Under the pieces are notes generated by a model. It was not told where the DNA came from and did not search any database. It saw only the letters and a list, made by a program, of their open reading frames with translations. DNA of 30,434 bases. It comes from Ktedonobacteraceae bacterium. Its GTDB lineage: Bacteria; Chloroflexota; Ktedonobacteria; Ktedonobacterales; Ktedonobacteraceae. The DNA lies in assembly GCA_014896635.1 (NCBI GenBank), contig JADBKA010000032.1, positions 1-30,434 on the forward strand, read 5' to 3'. Numbering within the stretch: position 1 is the first letter of the stretch; every line of letters begins with the position of its first letter. Of this stretch, positions 7,141 through 14,309 are shown piece by piece. The position numbers were made by a program, and so were the translations under genes.

Positions 7141-9822
7141 TTACCTGATACCAGCATGGAGCGGCGCGCTGCACCCGGCGCAGAAACGCGCGACAGGCAT
7201 GTTTGCCATACCGCAGCGCGTGCAGATAACCATGCGCGGAGCAGGTGTTCCCTGCTGAGCTGCCGGCGGTGAGCCAGTACGCAGCGGTTGCTCCCGCCTC
7301 AGTTCTCCGCTCCCGGCTGGTGCCTGTACGGATATTGCGGGTGCCTGTTCTTTCTTTGTTATACTTGAAGCATAAGCGGAACCAGCATCTCTCTGCATAC
7401 CTTGTGTCGCGTGTGTCGCTGACTGAGCCTGCACACGTTCTGTCTGCACCCACTTTGAGCGCAGGTCAATGAAGAAGATGACGCTGCCACCCAGCATAAT
7501 GCGGTCGCCATGTGTGAGGAGATAGGGGTTACTGATGCTGGTCTGGTTGACAATTGTGCCATTACTGCTACCCAGGTCGCGGACGTAGAAACCTTCGGGA
7601 CCGGGGAAAATTTCAGCATGGCGGCGCGAAACAACAACGTCTGCAAGCATAATATCGTTCTGCCTGTCGCGGCCAAGCGTCATACGCCTGGCCTGCTGAA
7701 GCAGGAAGACCTGTGGAGTACGCCTGCCATCAGAAGAGGGCTGGCCGCTCAGCACGACCAGCGCCGGCGAGCGTTCAAATGTTGCAACGACAGGCGCCAG
7801 GATGGGATTGGCCGCTCCCGGCAGCAGCAGCGAGCCATCCTGATTGAGCACTGGCTGCCCCACCTGAGCCGGCTTCTGTTCGACTGCAAGCGCCTGAGAT
7901 CTGGCTATGCCGGCCATTGACGGGCTGCTGGATAACCGGCGCCTGCCAGATGTCTGGCCGGTAGCTGGCCGCAAGACAAAGCGGAATTTGACCAGCGTAC
8001 CAAAGCGTACCAGATCGTTTGCTTTGAGCACACTGGTGCTTGTAGACGGCAGGCGAACGTCGTTAACGAAAGTGCCGTTGGTGCTGTTGAGATCTCGCAG
8101 GACATACTGGCCATTCACGTAGCTGATCTCGGCATGGCGCCGCGAAACTGTTCCCTGGTCGATGAGCAGGTGAACACCGGGCTGGCGTCCGACAACAGTG
8201 ACATCCGTTTTGCTCAGGCGCAGGTCACGAAAATGCAGGCCGGTGACACGATCAGGTTCATGGACGAGCACGCCATCCAGCGATTGGGCAGGTTGAGACA
8301 GTTTCAGGGCGGTTTCTGTCGTAGCAAACTGTGTTTCACCAGGCGGTGGCTCTTTTCCCACCACAGCCGCTGCGGGAGCTACAGGAGCTACGGGAGCAGC
8401 CTCAACAGGTTTTCGCTCAGCAGGTCTGTCTGCTCTAACGGCAGGCACGACATCCGTCCCGGCTATTTCATCGCTCGCCCCCGTCCCGCTTCCGGCATAT
8501 GCAGATTTCGCGGTTCCGCTCTCTCTTTTTTCATCCAGCCTGCTCACACTCAATATGGGTGGCGGAACGCCCTGCTGGTCGAGCCAGGCAGCGAGACTGA
8601 AGTCATCAGCAAAGAGGCGCGAGGCCACCGGCAGCAGGTTGACACGGTGGTCGATAGCACGTTTGAATGCCAGGGCGCCTTTGCGATCTCCCAGCGAAAG
8701 CATGCCGACAGGGATGCCCTGATTGAGTACCACTTTACGATAGGTGCGCGGTCTGGGATCGGCAGTGATCTCCTGGTAGCCTCGCGCAGCGGCCTCACCG
8801 GTGAGGCCGACCGAGGCAAAATCGAGGCCGTATAAAAACGTGGCATTGTAAAAAGTGCTGGAACTGAAAGGGCGATCCAGGTCAAGCGCACCGAGCATAC
8901 TATAGGCGGCAGCGCGGGCCTGCTGAATAGCGGGAAACCACTGGCCGAGGACGCGCGTGCGCCTGCTGAGCGTATCGGTAATTTCCAGGACGTCGCCGGC
9001 GGCATAGACGTCCGGCGCATTCGTGCGCATGGCCCGATCAACTCGCACGCCGCGTCCACAGGCAATGCCGCTGTCTTTGATAAAGTCAATGTTGGGTTCG
9101 ATACCAATAGCGATAATGACCATCTCACAGGCAATTCGTTCACCCTGCGAGGTGACGACTCCACTGACGCGGCCATGCCTGCCGATCACTTCGGCGATCT
9201 CACTTTCCAGGCGCACATCAACGCCGTCGCGCTGCTCTTGCAGCAGCACCAGGTCGGAAGCGGTGGCATCAAGCACTTCGGACCAGAGGGTGCGTTTGCG
9301 AATCAGGTGAACGACCTCGTAGCCGCGATGCCGCAGCGTCTCGATGGTTTCCAGGGCAAGCGTCCCACTGCCGGTAACGACGACGCGGCGCACTTGCTTG
9401 AGCTGCTCCTGTACCGCCTGATAGTCGGCGACGGTGCGCAGGGTTGTCACCCCCTGGAGATCGAGGCCGGGGCAGTGGAGAGTTGCGGGACGGGCGCCAC
9501 TGGCAAGCAGCAGATTGCGATAACTGACTTTTTTGCCGCTGTGTAGCTGGACAAAATGCTGTCCCGGCTGAATGCTGACCACGCGCTCTGGCAAAAAATA
9601 GATGTTGTGGTTCTGGTAGAAGCTCGACGGTCTGGCCCAGAGTTTGTCTTCACGCACACGGCCCGCAAGGTAGTCTTTGAGGGCCGGGCGATAATAGACC
9701 GGGAAAGGATCATCGGCAATGACGGCGATGGTCGCGGCTGCGTCTTCAGCGCGCAGTATTTCGGCGGCGGTAACGCCGGCGATGCCGTTGCCAATAATGA
9801 GGTAGGTGATCTGTTCAGCCAT
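7141..9822 (-). CDS. FAD/NAD(P)-dependent oxidoreductase fused to two FHA domains and a zinc ribbon
   Basis: An 893-residue protein. Residues 1-~415 are a complete pyridine-nucleotide-disulfide-oxidoreductase-type reductase: FAD-binding G11-x-G13-x-x-G16, NAD(P)-binding T-G-S-G-T-L-A (150-156), and the second FAD motif A-P-D-V-Y-A-A-G-D (269-277). No redox CxxC is visible in the reductase part, so it is closer to ferredoxin/rubredoxin reductases or the NirB flavin domain than to disulfide reductases. A Pro/Ala linker leads to FHA domain 1 (about 541-618; G545-R546, S560-R-R-H563, N579-S-T-N-G) and FHA domain 2 (about 713-787; G717-R718, S732-R-R-H735, S-S-N-G 752-755), both with phosphothreonine-binding residues intact. 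The C-terminus is a zinc ribbon (C867, C870, C881, C884). It starts 14 bp after the kinase/Rieske gene with a GGAG site. It probably oxidises NAD(P)H and docks to a phosphorylated partner. Confidence 0.87.
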   Translation of the reverse strand: MAEQITYLIIGNGIAGVTAAEILRAEDAAATIAVIADDPFPVYYRPALKDYLAGRVREDKLWARPSSFYQNHNIYFLPERVVSIQPGQHFVQLHSGKKVSYRNLLLASGARPATLHCPGLDLQGVTTLRTVADYQAVQEQLKQVRRVVVTGSGTLALETIETLRHRGYEVVHLIRKRTLWSEVLDATASDLVLLQEQRDGVDVRLESEIAEVIGRHGRVSGVVTSQGERIACEMVIIAIGIEPNIDFIKDSGIACGRGVRVDRAMRTNAPDVYAAGDVLEITDTLSRRTRVLGQWFPAIQQARAAAYSMLGALDLDRPFSSSTFYNATFLYGLDFASVGLTGEAAARGYQEITADPRPRTYRKVVLNQGIPVGMLSLGDRKGALAFKRAIDHRVNLLPVASRLFADDFSLAAWLDQQGVPPPILSVSRLDEKRESGTAKSAYAGSGTGASDEIAGTDVVPAVRADRPAERKPVEAAPVAPVAPAAAVVGKEPPPGETQFATTETALKLSQPAQSLDGVLVHEPDRVTGLHFRDLRLSKTDVTVVGRQPGVHLLIDQGTVSRRHAEISYVNGQYVLRDLNSTNGTFVNDVRLPSTSTSVLKANDLVRFGTLVKFRFVLRPATGQTSGRRRLSSSPSMAGIARSQALAVEQKPAQVGQPVLNQDGSLLLPGAANPILAPVVATFERSPALVVLSGQPSSDGRRTPQVFLLQQARRMTLGRDRQNDIMLADVVVSRRHAEIFPGPEGFYVRDLGSSNGTIVNQTSISNPYLLTHGDRIMLGGSVIFFIDLRSKWVQTERVQAQSATHATQGMQRDAGSAYASSITKKEQAPAISVQAPAGSGELRREQPLRTGSPPAAQQGTPAPRMVICTRCGMANMPVARFCAGCSAPLHAGIR

Positions 9823-9836
9823 GTATTTTCTCCAGG

Positions 9837-11405
9837 TCAGCCTGTAATTGTTCCATCAGGATGAACGGTTATTTTGATTGATTTCAGCGGCGCCGGTGCC
9901 GGTCCCTGGACAACAGCAGCATCTCTGGCTGGATCAAAGACCGCCTCATGGCAGGGGCAGAGCAGCAGGCGATTGCCAGCGTTATAATCAACCACGCATC
10001 CCTGATGGGTACAGGTAGAGTCAAAGGCAACGAAGCGGCCATCAGGCAGGTGGATCAGCAGGCCAGGATTTTTCTGGCCTGCTATGGCAAATTTTTTCGC
10101 ACTGTTGAGCGGTACATCGCCCGTGCGCGCTAGGACGCTGGCGTTGTTACCGGCACCCCCACCTTGCGCTGTGGGCTGCGTGCGAGGGGGCTGGGTCGCC
10201 GATTTAATGGTGGCATTCCCGTTATTAGCAGGTGGCGATGCATTCCCTGAAGTATTCGCAGTCGCTGTACGATTCAGGATATTACCGCCGAACACAGCAG
10301 CAGCAACAACTATGACGCCGCCGGCAGCACCGGCGATCACAAAAAAGCGGCGGCGCGAGACACTCTTCCTATTCTCCCTCATTTGCTGGTTGAAAGCGGC
10401 ATGCGCTGTGTGCTGTGGCACATGCACACTCCAGCCGGGCGCTTCTGCTGCTACGGGTGGTTTGCCGGCGTGAGGCATGCCGGCGAAAACCGAAGTGAGA
10501 CGTGGCGTTTCACCGGGCAGGGCAACCTGAAAGTAGGCCCGCACGAGCGCGGCAGGATGCTGGTAGCGCTGCGCTGGCTCTTTTGCCAGCGCGCGGGCCA
10601 CAACGCCGTCCAGTTCAGGAGGAAGGTCGGCACGGTATTTCGTAAGGGCCGGCATCTGTGTGTAGAGATGCTGCTGTACTACCTCTTGTGGCGTTCTCCC
10701 GTTAAAGGGTGGTTTGCCCACTAGCATGCGATAGAGGACTACCCCCAGAGCATAGACATCGGCAGAAGCATCAATCGGTTTGCCGAGTAATTGCTCTGGC
10801 GCGCTCGTCTCACTGCTTCCATCATAGGTATAGCCAGCCCGACCCACATCTGCTGCCGGCCTGGCACTCTCTTTGCTCAGATCATGAATGTAGAGCAGCC
10901 CGAACTCTTCCACCACCATTTGCCCGTTATTCTGCAAGTAGATGCAGCGAGTTGATAAATTACGGTGCAGCACAGCATGTTCATGCGCATACTCCAGAGT
11001 GGAGCCGATCTGATCCAGGTAACGCCCGACCGAGGCAATATCGGTCGGTATATTTTGCGCCAGCAGGGTGCGTAGCGAAGGGAAACGGGTATAGGGATAG
11101 ACCAGGTACGGTATCCCTTGATAGTTTCCATAATCAAGTAGGGGCAGGATATGCGGATGATTCAGCGTGGCAATTCTATTTGCTTCCTGCTGGAAACGTC
11201 CGAGGAATATAATACGATCACCTGTCACCGGTCCATCCTGTTTCTCAGGAGTAGGGGTGCCGATAAATCGCACGGTACAGGCCATGCCTTTTTTATCTTT
11301 CGCCAGAAAAACCGGTCCCCAGCGGTGGCGCTCTATTAATTGCTCCAGGCGATAGTTTCCCAGTACCGTTCCGGCCAGCCTGGAAAGTGACGATGATTCA
11401 CTCAT
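9837..11405 (-). CDS. Degenerate Ser/Thr kinase (pseudokinase) fused to a membrane-anchored Rieske domain
   Basis: A 522-residue protein with a strong ribosome-binding site (GGAGG, 6 nt before the ATG). Residues 18-~295 keep the protein-kinase fold: αC Glu near 74, A-P-E at 202-204, D-V-Y-A-L-G at 216-221. The catalytic features are altered: no glycine-rich loop (E-R-H-R-W-G), the VAIK Lys is Arg46, HRD is H-R-N (148-150), the metal-binding Asn after it is Cys155, and DFG is E-F-G (167-169). Catalysis is therefore unlikely. S-R-R-R-F-F at 350-355 followed by a ~22-residue hydrophobic segment is a Tat-like membrane anchor. After a Ser/Asn/Pro linker, residues ~425-522 form a Rieske domain with C465-T-H467-Q-G-C470 and C483-P-C485-H486, including both disulfide cysteines of bc1/b6f-type proteins. 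It is the first gene of the operon. The kinase fold should be cytoplasmic and the Rieske cluster outside. Confidence 0.87.
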   Translation of the reverse strand: MSESSSLSRLAGTVLGNYRLEQLIERHRWGPVFLAKDKKGMACTVRFIGTPTPEKQDGPVTGDRIIFLGRFQQEANRIATLNHPHILPLLDYGNYQGIPYLVYPYTRFPSLRTLLAQNIPTDIASVGRYLDQIGSTLEYAHEHAVLHRNLSTRCIYLQNNGQMVVEEFGLLYIHDLSKESARPAADVGRAGYTYDGSSETSAPEQLLGKPIDASADVYALGVVLYRMLVGKPPFNGRTPQEVVQQHLYTQMPALTKYRADLPPELDGVVARALAKEPAQRYQHPAALVRAYFQVALPGETPRLTSVFAGMPHAGKPPVAAEAPGWSVHVPQHTAHAAFNQQMRENRKSVSRRRFFVIAGAAGGVIVVAAAVFGGNILNRTATANTSGNASPPANNGNATIKSATQPPRTQPTAQGGGAGNNASVLARTGDVPLNSAKKFAIAGQKNPGLLIHLPDGRFVAFDSTCTHQGCVVDYNAGNRLLLCPCHEAVFDPARDAAVVQGPAPAPLKSIKITVHPDGTITG

Positions 11406-11464
11406 AAAGGACCTCCACGCACGAACATTCTAAGGTGATATATGACAATCTGTGCTACGCCTTA

Positions 11465-11493
11465 TCTATACAGAAAACGCAGGAGATTCGGAA
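11465..11493 (-). promoter_or_regulatory. Candidate promoter of the redox operon
   Basis: On the minus strand, TTCCGA (11493-11488) and TATAGA (11470-11465) are separated by 17 bp. Transcription would start near 11458, giving a leader of about 50 nt before the ATG at 11405. Each hexamer matches the sigma-70 consensus at four or five positions. This is pattern-based only. Confidence 0.35.
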
Positions 11494-11602
11494 GATTAGG
11501 GTCTCTTCCTGCCTTGTTGACCTACTGCACTCCAATGTTTTATCAACACCCCTGGAACTGCTCTAACCAGGTGGACCTTAGAATTGAGAAAAAGGAGGAA
11601 GT

Positions 11603-11648
11603 GGGGACACCCCATGCCCCGCCAGGGGCGGCAGCCCCTGGACCCCGC
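11603..11648 (+). repeat. Dispersed GC-rich repeat, copy 2
   Basis: It starts GGGGACACCCC, continues CCCCGCCAGGGGC-GGCA-GCCCCTGG (8-bp stem at 11622-11641) and ends GACCCCG. It has the same layout as the copies at 4171-4237 and 29484-29541, with a shorter middle. Confidence 0.6.
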
Positions 11649-11735
11649 TTCTCATTCGTTCTGTCCACCTACTTAGAGGCCATGCCATTGAACTTCTTCC
11701 AAAAAAAATCTTCGTATTGAGGTACCATAATACAA

Positions 11736-11763
11736 TTTGCAATAGCATGTATCCATTTATAAA
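11736..11763 (+). promoter_or_regulatory. Candidate promoter for the exported-protein genes
   Basis: TTTGCA (11736-11741) and TATAAA (11758-11763) are separated by 16 bp in an AT-rich stretch. The leader to the ATG at 12010 would be about 240 nt and would include both inverted repeats. Other promoters nearer the gene cannot be excluded. Confidence 0.3.
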
Positions 11764-11790
11764 GGAAAATATAAATCATCCAGAATAGCA

Positions 11791-11818
11791 AGGAAATGGG
11801 TAACATTACTCATTTCTT
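11791..11818. promoter_or_regulatory. Near-perfect inverted repeat
   Basis: AAATGGGTAA and TTACTCATTT form a 10-bp stem with one G-T pair around a 2-nt centre. The pairing extends outward with wobble pairs to 13 bp. It could be an operator or, if transcribed, a leader hairpin. It lies about 190 bp upstream of the first exported-protein gene. Confidence 0.35.
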
Positions 11819-11925
11819 AGACGAAGTCACGCTAGATTGATCACCCTGTTCCCAGATCTGTGCTCCGCAGAAATACGCAAGGTTACGCATGTCAGCAGGA
11901 AGCTGAACTGTTATGCTGGTGGCAA

Positions 11926-11941
11926 CTCGTTGCACAACGAG
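11926..11941. promoter_or_regulatory. Perfect inverted repeat upstream of exported-protein genes
   Basis: CTCGTTG-CA-CAACGAG is a perfect 16-bp palindrome 68 bp before the ATG at 12010. Either operator or leader hairpin is possible. Confidence 0.35.
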
Positions 11942-12009
11942 GAGTTCAATCACATCTCAGGTGAAAATGAATGAATGGCCTGTCAACAGGTACAGGCAAA
12001 GGAGAGATG

Positions 12010-12735
12010 ATGAGACGTATTACTTCGTACTCACGCTTGCGCCGCCCACTGCTGGTCGGCATACTGTTTGTGATTGCCATGACAGCAGCATTCTTCGCTT
12101 ATCCTGTGACCGCGAGTCTGCACAATGCGGGCCTGCGCCTGCCCCGCAGTCACACGTTTCAGCCCAGAACACTGCATGACAAGATTCAGGCTCACGAACT
12201 GGCCTCAACCGTCCAGGTACTGTCTTCACAGCCGCCAAGCGTCATAATCCAATTCCCGCTTTTCCCCAGCGGCATCAAGGCGAAATATCCTGATGCAAAA
12301 GGGGTGGTGACGATTGTCCAGGGGAATCCTGACGTCAGCCTTTTTGACACGGTAACGGTTTCCGTAGAGAAGATGCCGCCTGACACCACTTTTACCATCT
12401 TCTTCATCGAGCTGGCAAACAAGCCTTTCGGACATGTCCAGTACGTGGCTGACCTGCATACACGCGAAGATGGTTCAGGCGATATCAGCTTTCAGACGAT
12501 CACGCTGGTAGCTTTCGCGGCAGACGCAAATAATCCCGGCGTCTCTAAGGACCAGAGTGGGGATGCTTCGGGCATTCAGCTTGAGCACCTGGGCATGTGG
12601 TTCTCAGAACTCGCTGATGCACAGAAAATTCTTGGTGACAACACGCTTAAAGGGACGCCATTTGATGGCGGCAGTCCGCCACTGCACGCCGGTCCCCAGG
12701 CCATGACCGACGGCCAGAAAGATCCGGTGTTCTAA
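12010..12735 (+). CDS. Exported protein of unknown function, paralogue 1 of 3
   Basis: A 241-residue protein read from the second of two adjacent ATGs (12007, 12010), because AAGGAG sits 5 nt before the second. The N-terminus has several Arg, a hydrophobic segment (about 14-30) and a small-residue region typical of a signal peptide. The mature part shares an almost colinear core of ~170 residues with the next two genes: T-V-x-V-L-x-S near the start, I-I-Q-F-P-L, K-Y-P-D-A-K-G, V-E-K-M-P-P, K-P-F-G-H-V-Q-Y-V-A-D-L, I-Q-L-E-H-L-G-M-W-F, T-P-F-D-G-G and a conserved C-terminus H-A-G-P-Q-A-M-T-D-G-Q. No catalytic motif is evident. A beta-rich extracytoplasmic domain is inferred. It is first of a tandem triplet with 18-bp gaps. 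Confidence 0.8.
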   Translation: MRRITSYSRLRRPLLVGILFVIAMTAAFFAYPVTASLHNAGLRLPRSHTFQPRTLHDKIQAHELASTVQVLSSQPPSVIIQFPLFPSGIKAKYPDAKGVVTIVQGNPDVSLFDTVTVSVEKMPPDTTFTIFFIELANKPFGHVQYVADLHTREDGSGDISFQTITLVAFAADANNPGVSKDQSGDASGIQLEHLGMWFSELADAQKILGDNTLKGTPFDGGSPPLHAGPQAMTDGQKDPVF

Positions 12736-12753
12736 AGCAGAAGGAAGGCTGAA

Positions 12754-13464
12754 ATGCAAGCAAAACAATGGCAAAGAGCTATTCACAACTTTTGCACCGG
12801 GAGTGTACTGCTGTTGATCCTGTTTGTGGTTACAGCTTCAACCGCCTGGGCCGCTCCACAGGCTCCACAGGCTCCACAGCCCATACAGACACACCAGCAG
12901 CAAGTGCTGATACATGGCAAGCGACTGGCACCGACGGTTCATGTACTGGCCTCGTTGCCGCCCACCACAATTGTACAGTTCCCACTGGTGCCAAGCGGCA
13001 TCAAAGCGAAGTTCCCCGACGCAAAGGGCCTGGTAACGATTGTACGTGGGAACCGCGACAATAGTACCTCTGACACAGTAACGGTGGACGTGGAGAAGAT
13101 GCCACCCAATATCACCTTCACCATCTTCCTGATCGAGCTGGCAAACAAGCCTTTCGGCAATGTGCAATACGTGGCGGATCTGACAACACGTGGTGATGGC
13201 ACAGGCGAGGCCGTATTCCATATCATTACCTTCGTCGCCTTCGCAATGGATGCGCGCAACCCCGGCACATCGAAGGAAGCGAAAGAAGGGCTGGCTTCCG
13301 GCATCCAGCTTGAGCATATGGGTATGTGGTTCTCTGAGCTTCCCGATGCACAGAAGGTGCTGAACGATGATACGCTCAAAGGAACCATTTTCGATGGCGG
13401 CGGTCCACCGCTGCACGCCGGTCCCCAGGCCATGACCGACGGCCAGACAGACCCGGTGTTTTAG
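12754..13464 (+). CDS. Exported protein of unknown function, paralogue 2 of 3
   Basis: A 236-residue protein with a clear signal peptide: hydrophobic core about 17-30 and a probable cleavage after A-W-A (residues 32-34). The new N-terminus contains three A-P-Q units encoded by three direct copies of GCTCCACAG (about 12853-12879). The rest is the same core as the first paralogue and is the closest pair to it. A GGAAGG-type ribosome-binding site lies 8 nt before the ATG. It is cotranscribed with its neighbours by spacing. Confidence 0.8.
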   Translation: MQAKQWQRAIHNFCTGSVLLLILFVVTASTAWAAPQAPQAPQPIQTHQQQVLIHGKRLAPTVHVLASLPPTTIVQFPLVPSGIKAKFPDAKGLVTIVRGNRDNSTSDTVTVDVEKMPPNITFTIFLIELANKPFGNVQYVADLTTRGDGTGEAVFHIITFVAFAMDARNPGTSKEAKEGLASGIQLEHMGMWFSELPDAQKVLNDDTLKGTIFDGGGPPLHAGPQAMTDGQTDPVF

Positions 13465-13481
13465 AAACCAGGAGAGACGTT

Positions 13482-14246
13482 ATGTCATACAATTTGAGAG
13501 CGAACAGGCGCTGGCCGCCGAGAGCCATCATCTCCACCATGCTGCTACTGTTGAGCCTGCTGCTGGCGGGATGTGCTACCGGCCCGACCGGGGATGCCCA
13601 GAATCCGCTGGCGGGCGCGAGCACGACAGGTGGTTCTGGTTCCACGCCCACATTCCCGACAACACCGCTCGACCTGCGCGTTCCGAGTTTTGGGAGCGCG
13701 GGCAAGGTCGCACCGACAGTTAAGGTGCTGGCCTCGGCTGATCCAACCCTGATTATCCAGTTCCCACTGGAGCCGGCAAGCATCAAGAGCAAGTATCCCA
13801 ATGCGAAAGGACTGGTAACGGTGTTTCAGGATACACGGGCCAATGATTTCGACATCCTGGTCGTCGATGTGGAAAACATGCCGCCCAATGTCAAGTTCAC
13901 CGTCTTCCTGACCGAGCTATCGGCGAAGCCGTTCGGACACGCAGAATACGTCGGCGATTTGATTACGGACGGCGACGGCAAAGGCGAAGCCACATTCCAC
14001 CTGATCGCCTTTGTGGCCTTTGCCGCCGATAATCGTCACCCAGACGTTACCTCACAGGATGAGACGGGCGAAGCTGCTTCAGGTATCCAGCTTGAGCACC
14101 TGGGACTGTGGTTTGATAGCCTGAGCAAGGCGCGCCAGACACTGGGCGATCCGACGATTCAAGGAACACCCTTTGATGGCGGCGGTGGCCCGCTGCACGC
14201 AGGCCCACAGGCATTGACCGATGGACAAACGTTGGCAGTGATTTAA
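13482..14246 (+). CDS. Lipoprotein of unknown function, paralogue 3 of 3
   Basis: A 254-residue protein with a lipoprotein signal: hydrophobic stretch 20-29 ending in L-L-A-G-C31, the lipidated Cys. A Gly/Ser/Thr-rich linker (about 32-65) then spaces the conserved core away from the membrane. The core (about 75-254) is the same family as the two preceding genes but more divergent, for example E-N-M-P-P and H-L-G-L-W-F-D. The change from soluble secretion to membrane anchoring within one tandem family suggests related copies working at different distances from the cell surface. AGGAG lies 8 nt before the ATG. A strong terminator follows. Confidence 0.82.
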   Translation: MSYNLRANRRWPPRAIISTMLLLLSLLLAGCATGPTGDAQNPLAGASTTGGSGSTPTFPTTPLDLRVPSFGSAGKVAPTVKVLASADPTLIIQFPLEPASIKSKYPNAKGLVTVFQDTRANDFDILVVDVENMPPNVKFTVFLTELSAKPFGHAEYVGDLITDGDGKGEATFHLIAFVAFAADNRHPDVTSQDETGEAASGIQLEHLGLWFDSLSKARQTLGDPTIQGTPFDGGGGPLHAGPQALTDGQTLAVI

Positions 14247-14253
14247 AGAGCAT

Positions 14254-14292
14254 AAAAACTGGCCTGCGCCTGGATGGCACAGGCCAGTTTTT
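14254..14292. terminator. Bidirectional intrinsic terminator
   Basis: AAAAACTGGCCTG pairs perfectly with CAGGCCAGTTTTT (13 bp) around a 13-nt loop. T-runs at the 3' end of both strands allow termination of the plus-strand exported-protein genes and of minus-strand ftsH, which converge here. Confidence 0.85.
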
Positions 14293-14309
14293 ATGTCCTC
14301 AAATTTAGA

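Larger units (their letters stand above)
11406..12009. other. 604-bp divergent intergenic region
   Basis: It separates the minus-strand redox operon from the plus-strand exported-protein genes and must hold both promoters. It contains a candidate minus-strand promoter (11465-11493), a dispersed-repeat copy (11603-11648), a candidate plus-strand promoter (11736-11763) and two inverted repeats (11791-11818 and 11926-11941), each listed separately. No ORF with protein-like composition was found on either strand. Its size and amount of symmetry suggest more regulation than usual. Confidence 0.5.

Noticed and set aside
8134..8835. Long plus-strand frame (233 codons) opposite the FAD reductase gene
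   Set aside because: It lies wholly inside a gene with clear FAD and FHA motifs on the minus strand, has no recognisable motif and has the Arg/Ser/Cys-rich composition of an antisense frame.
11941..11970. T-arm-like stretch GTTCAATC resembling part of a tRNA
   Set aside because: No acceptor stem, anticodon arm or D-arm can be built around it.
12852..12880. Three direct copies of GCTCCACAG as a possible mobile or CRISPR-like repeat
   Set aside because: They encode an A-P-Q repeat at the mature N-terminus of an exported protein and have no spacers.
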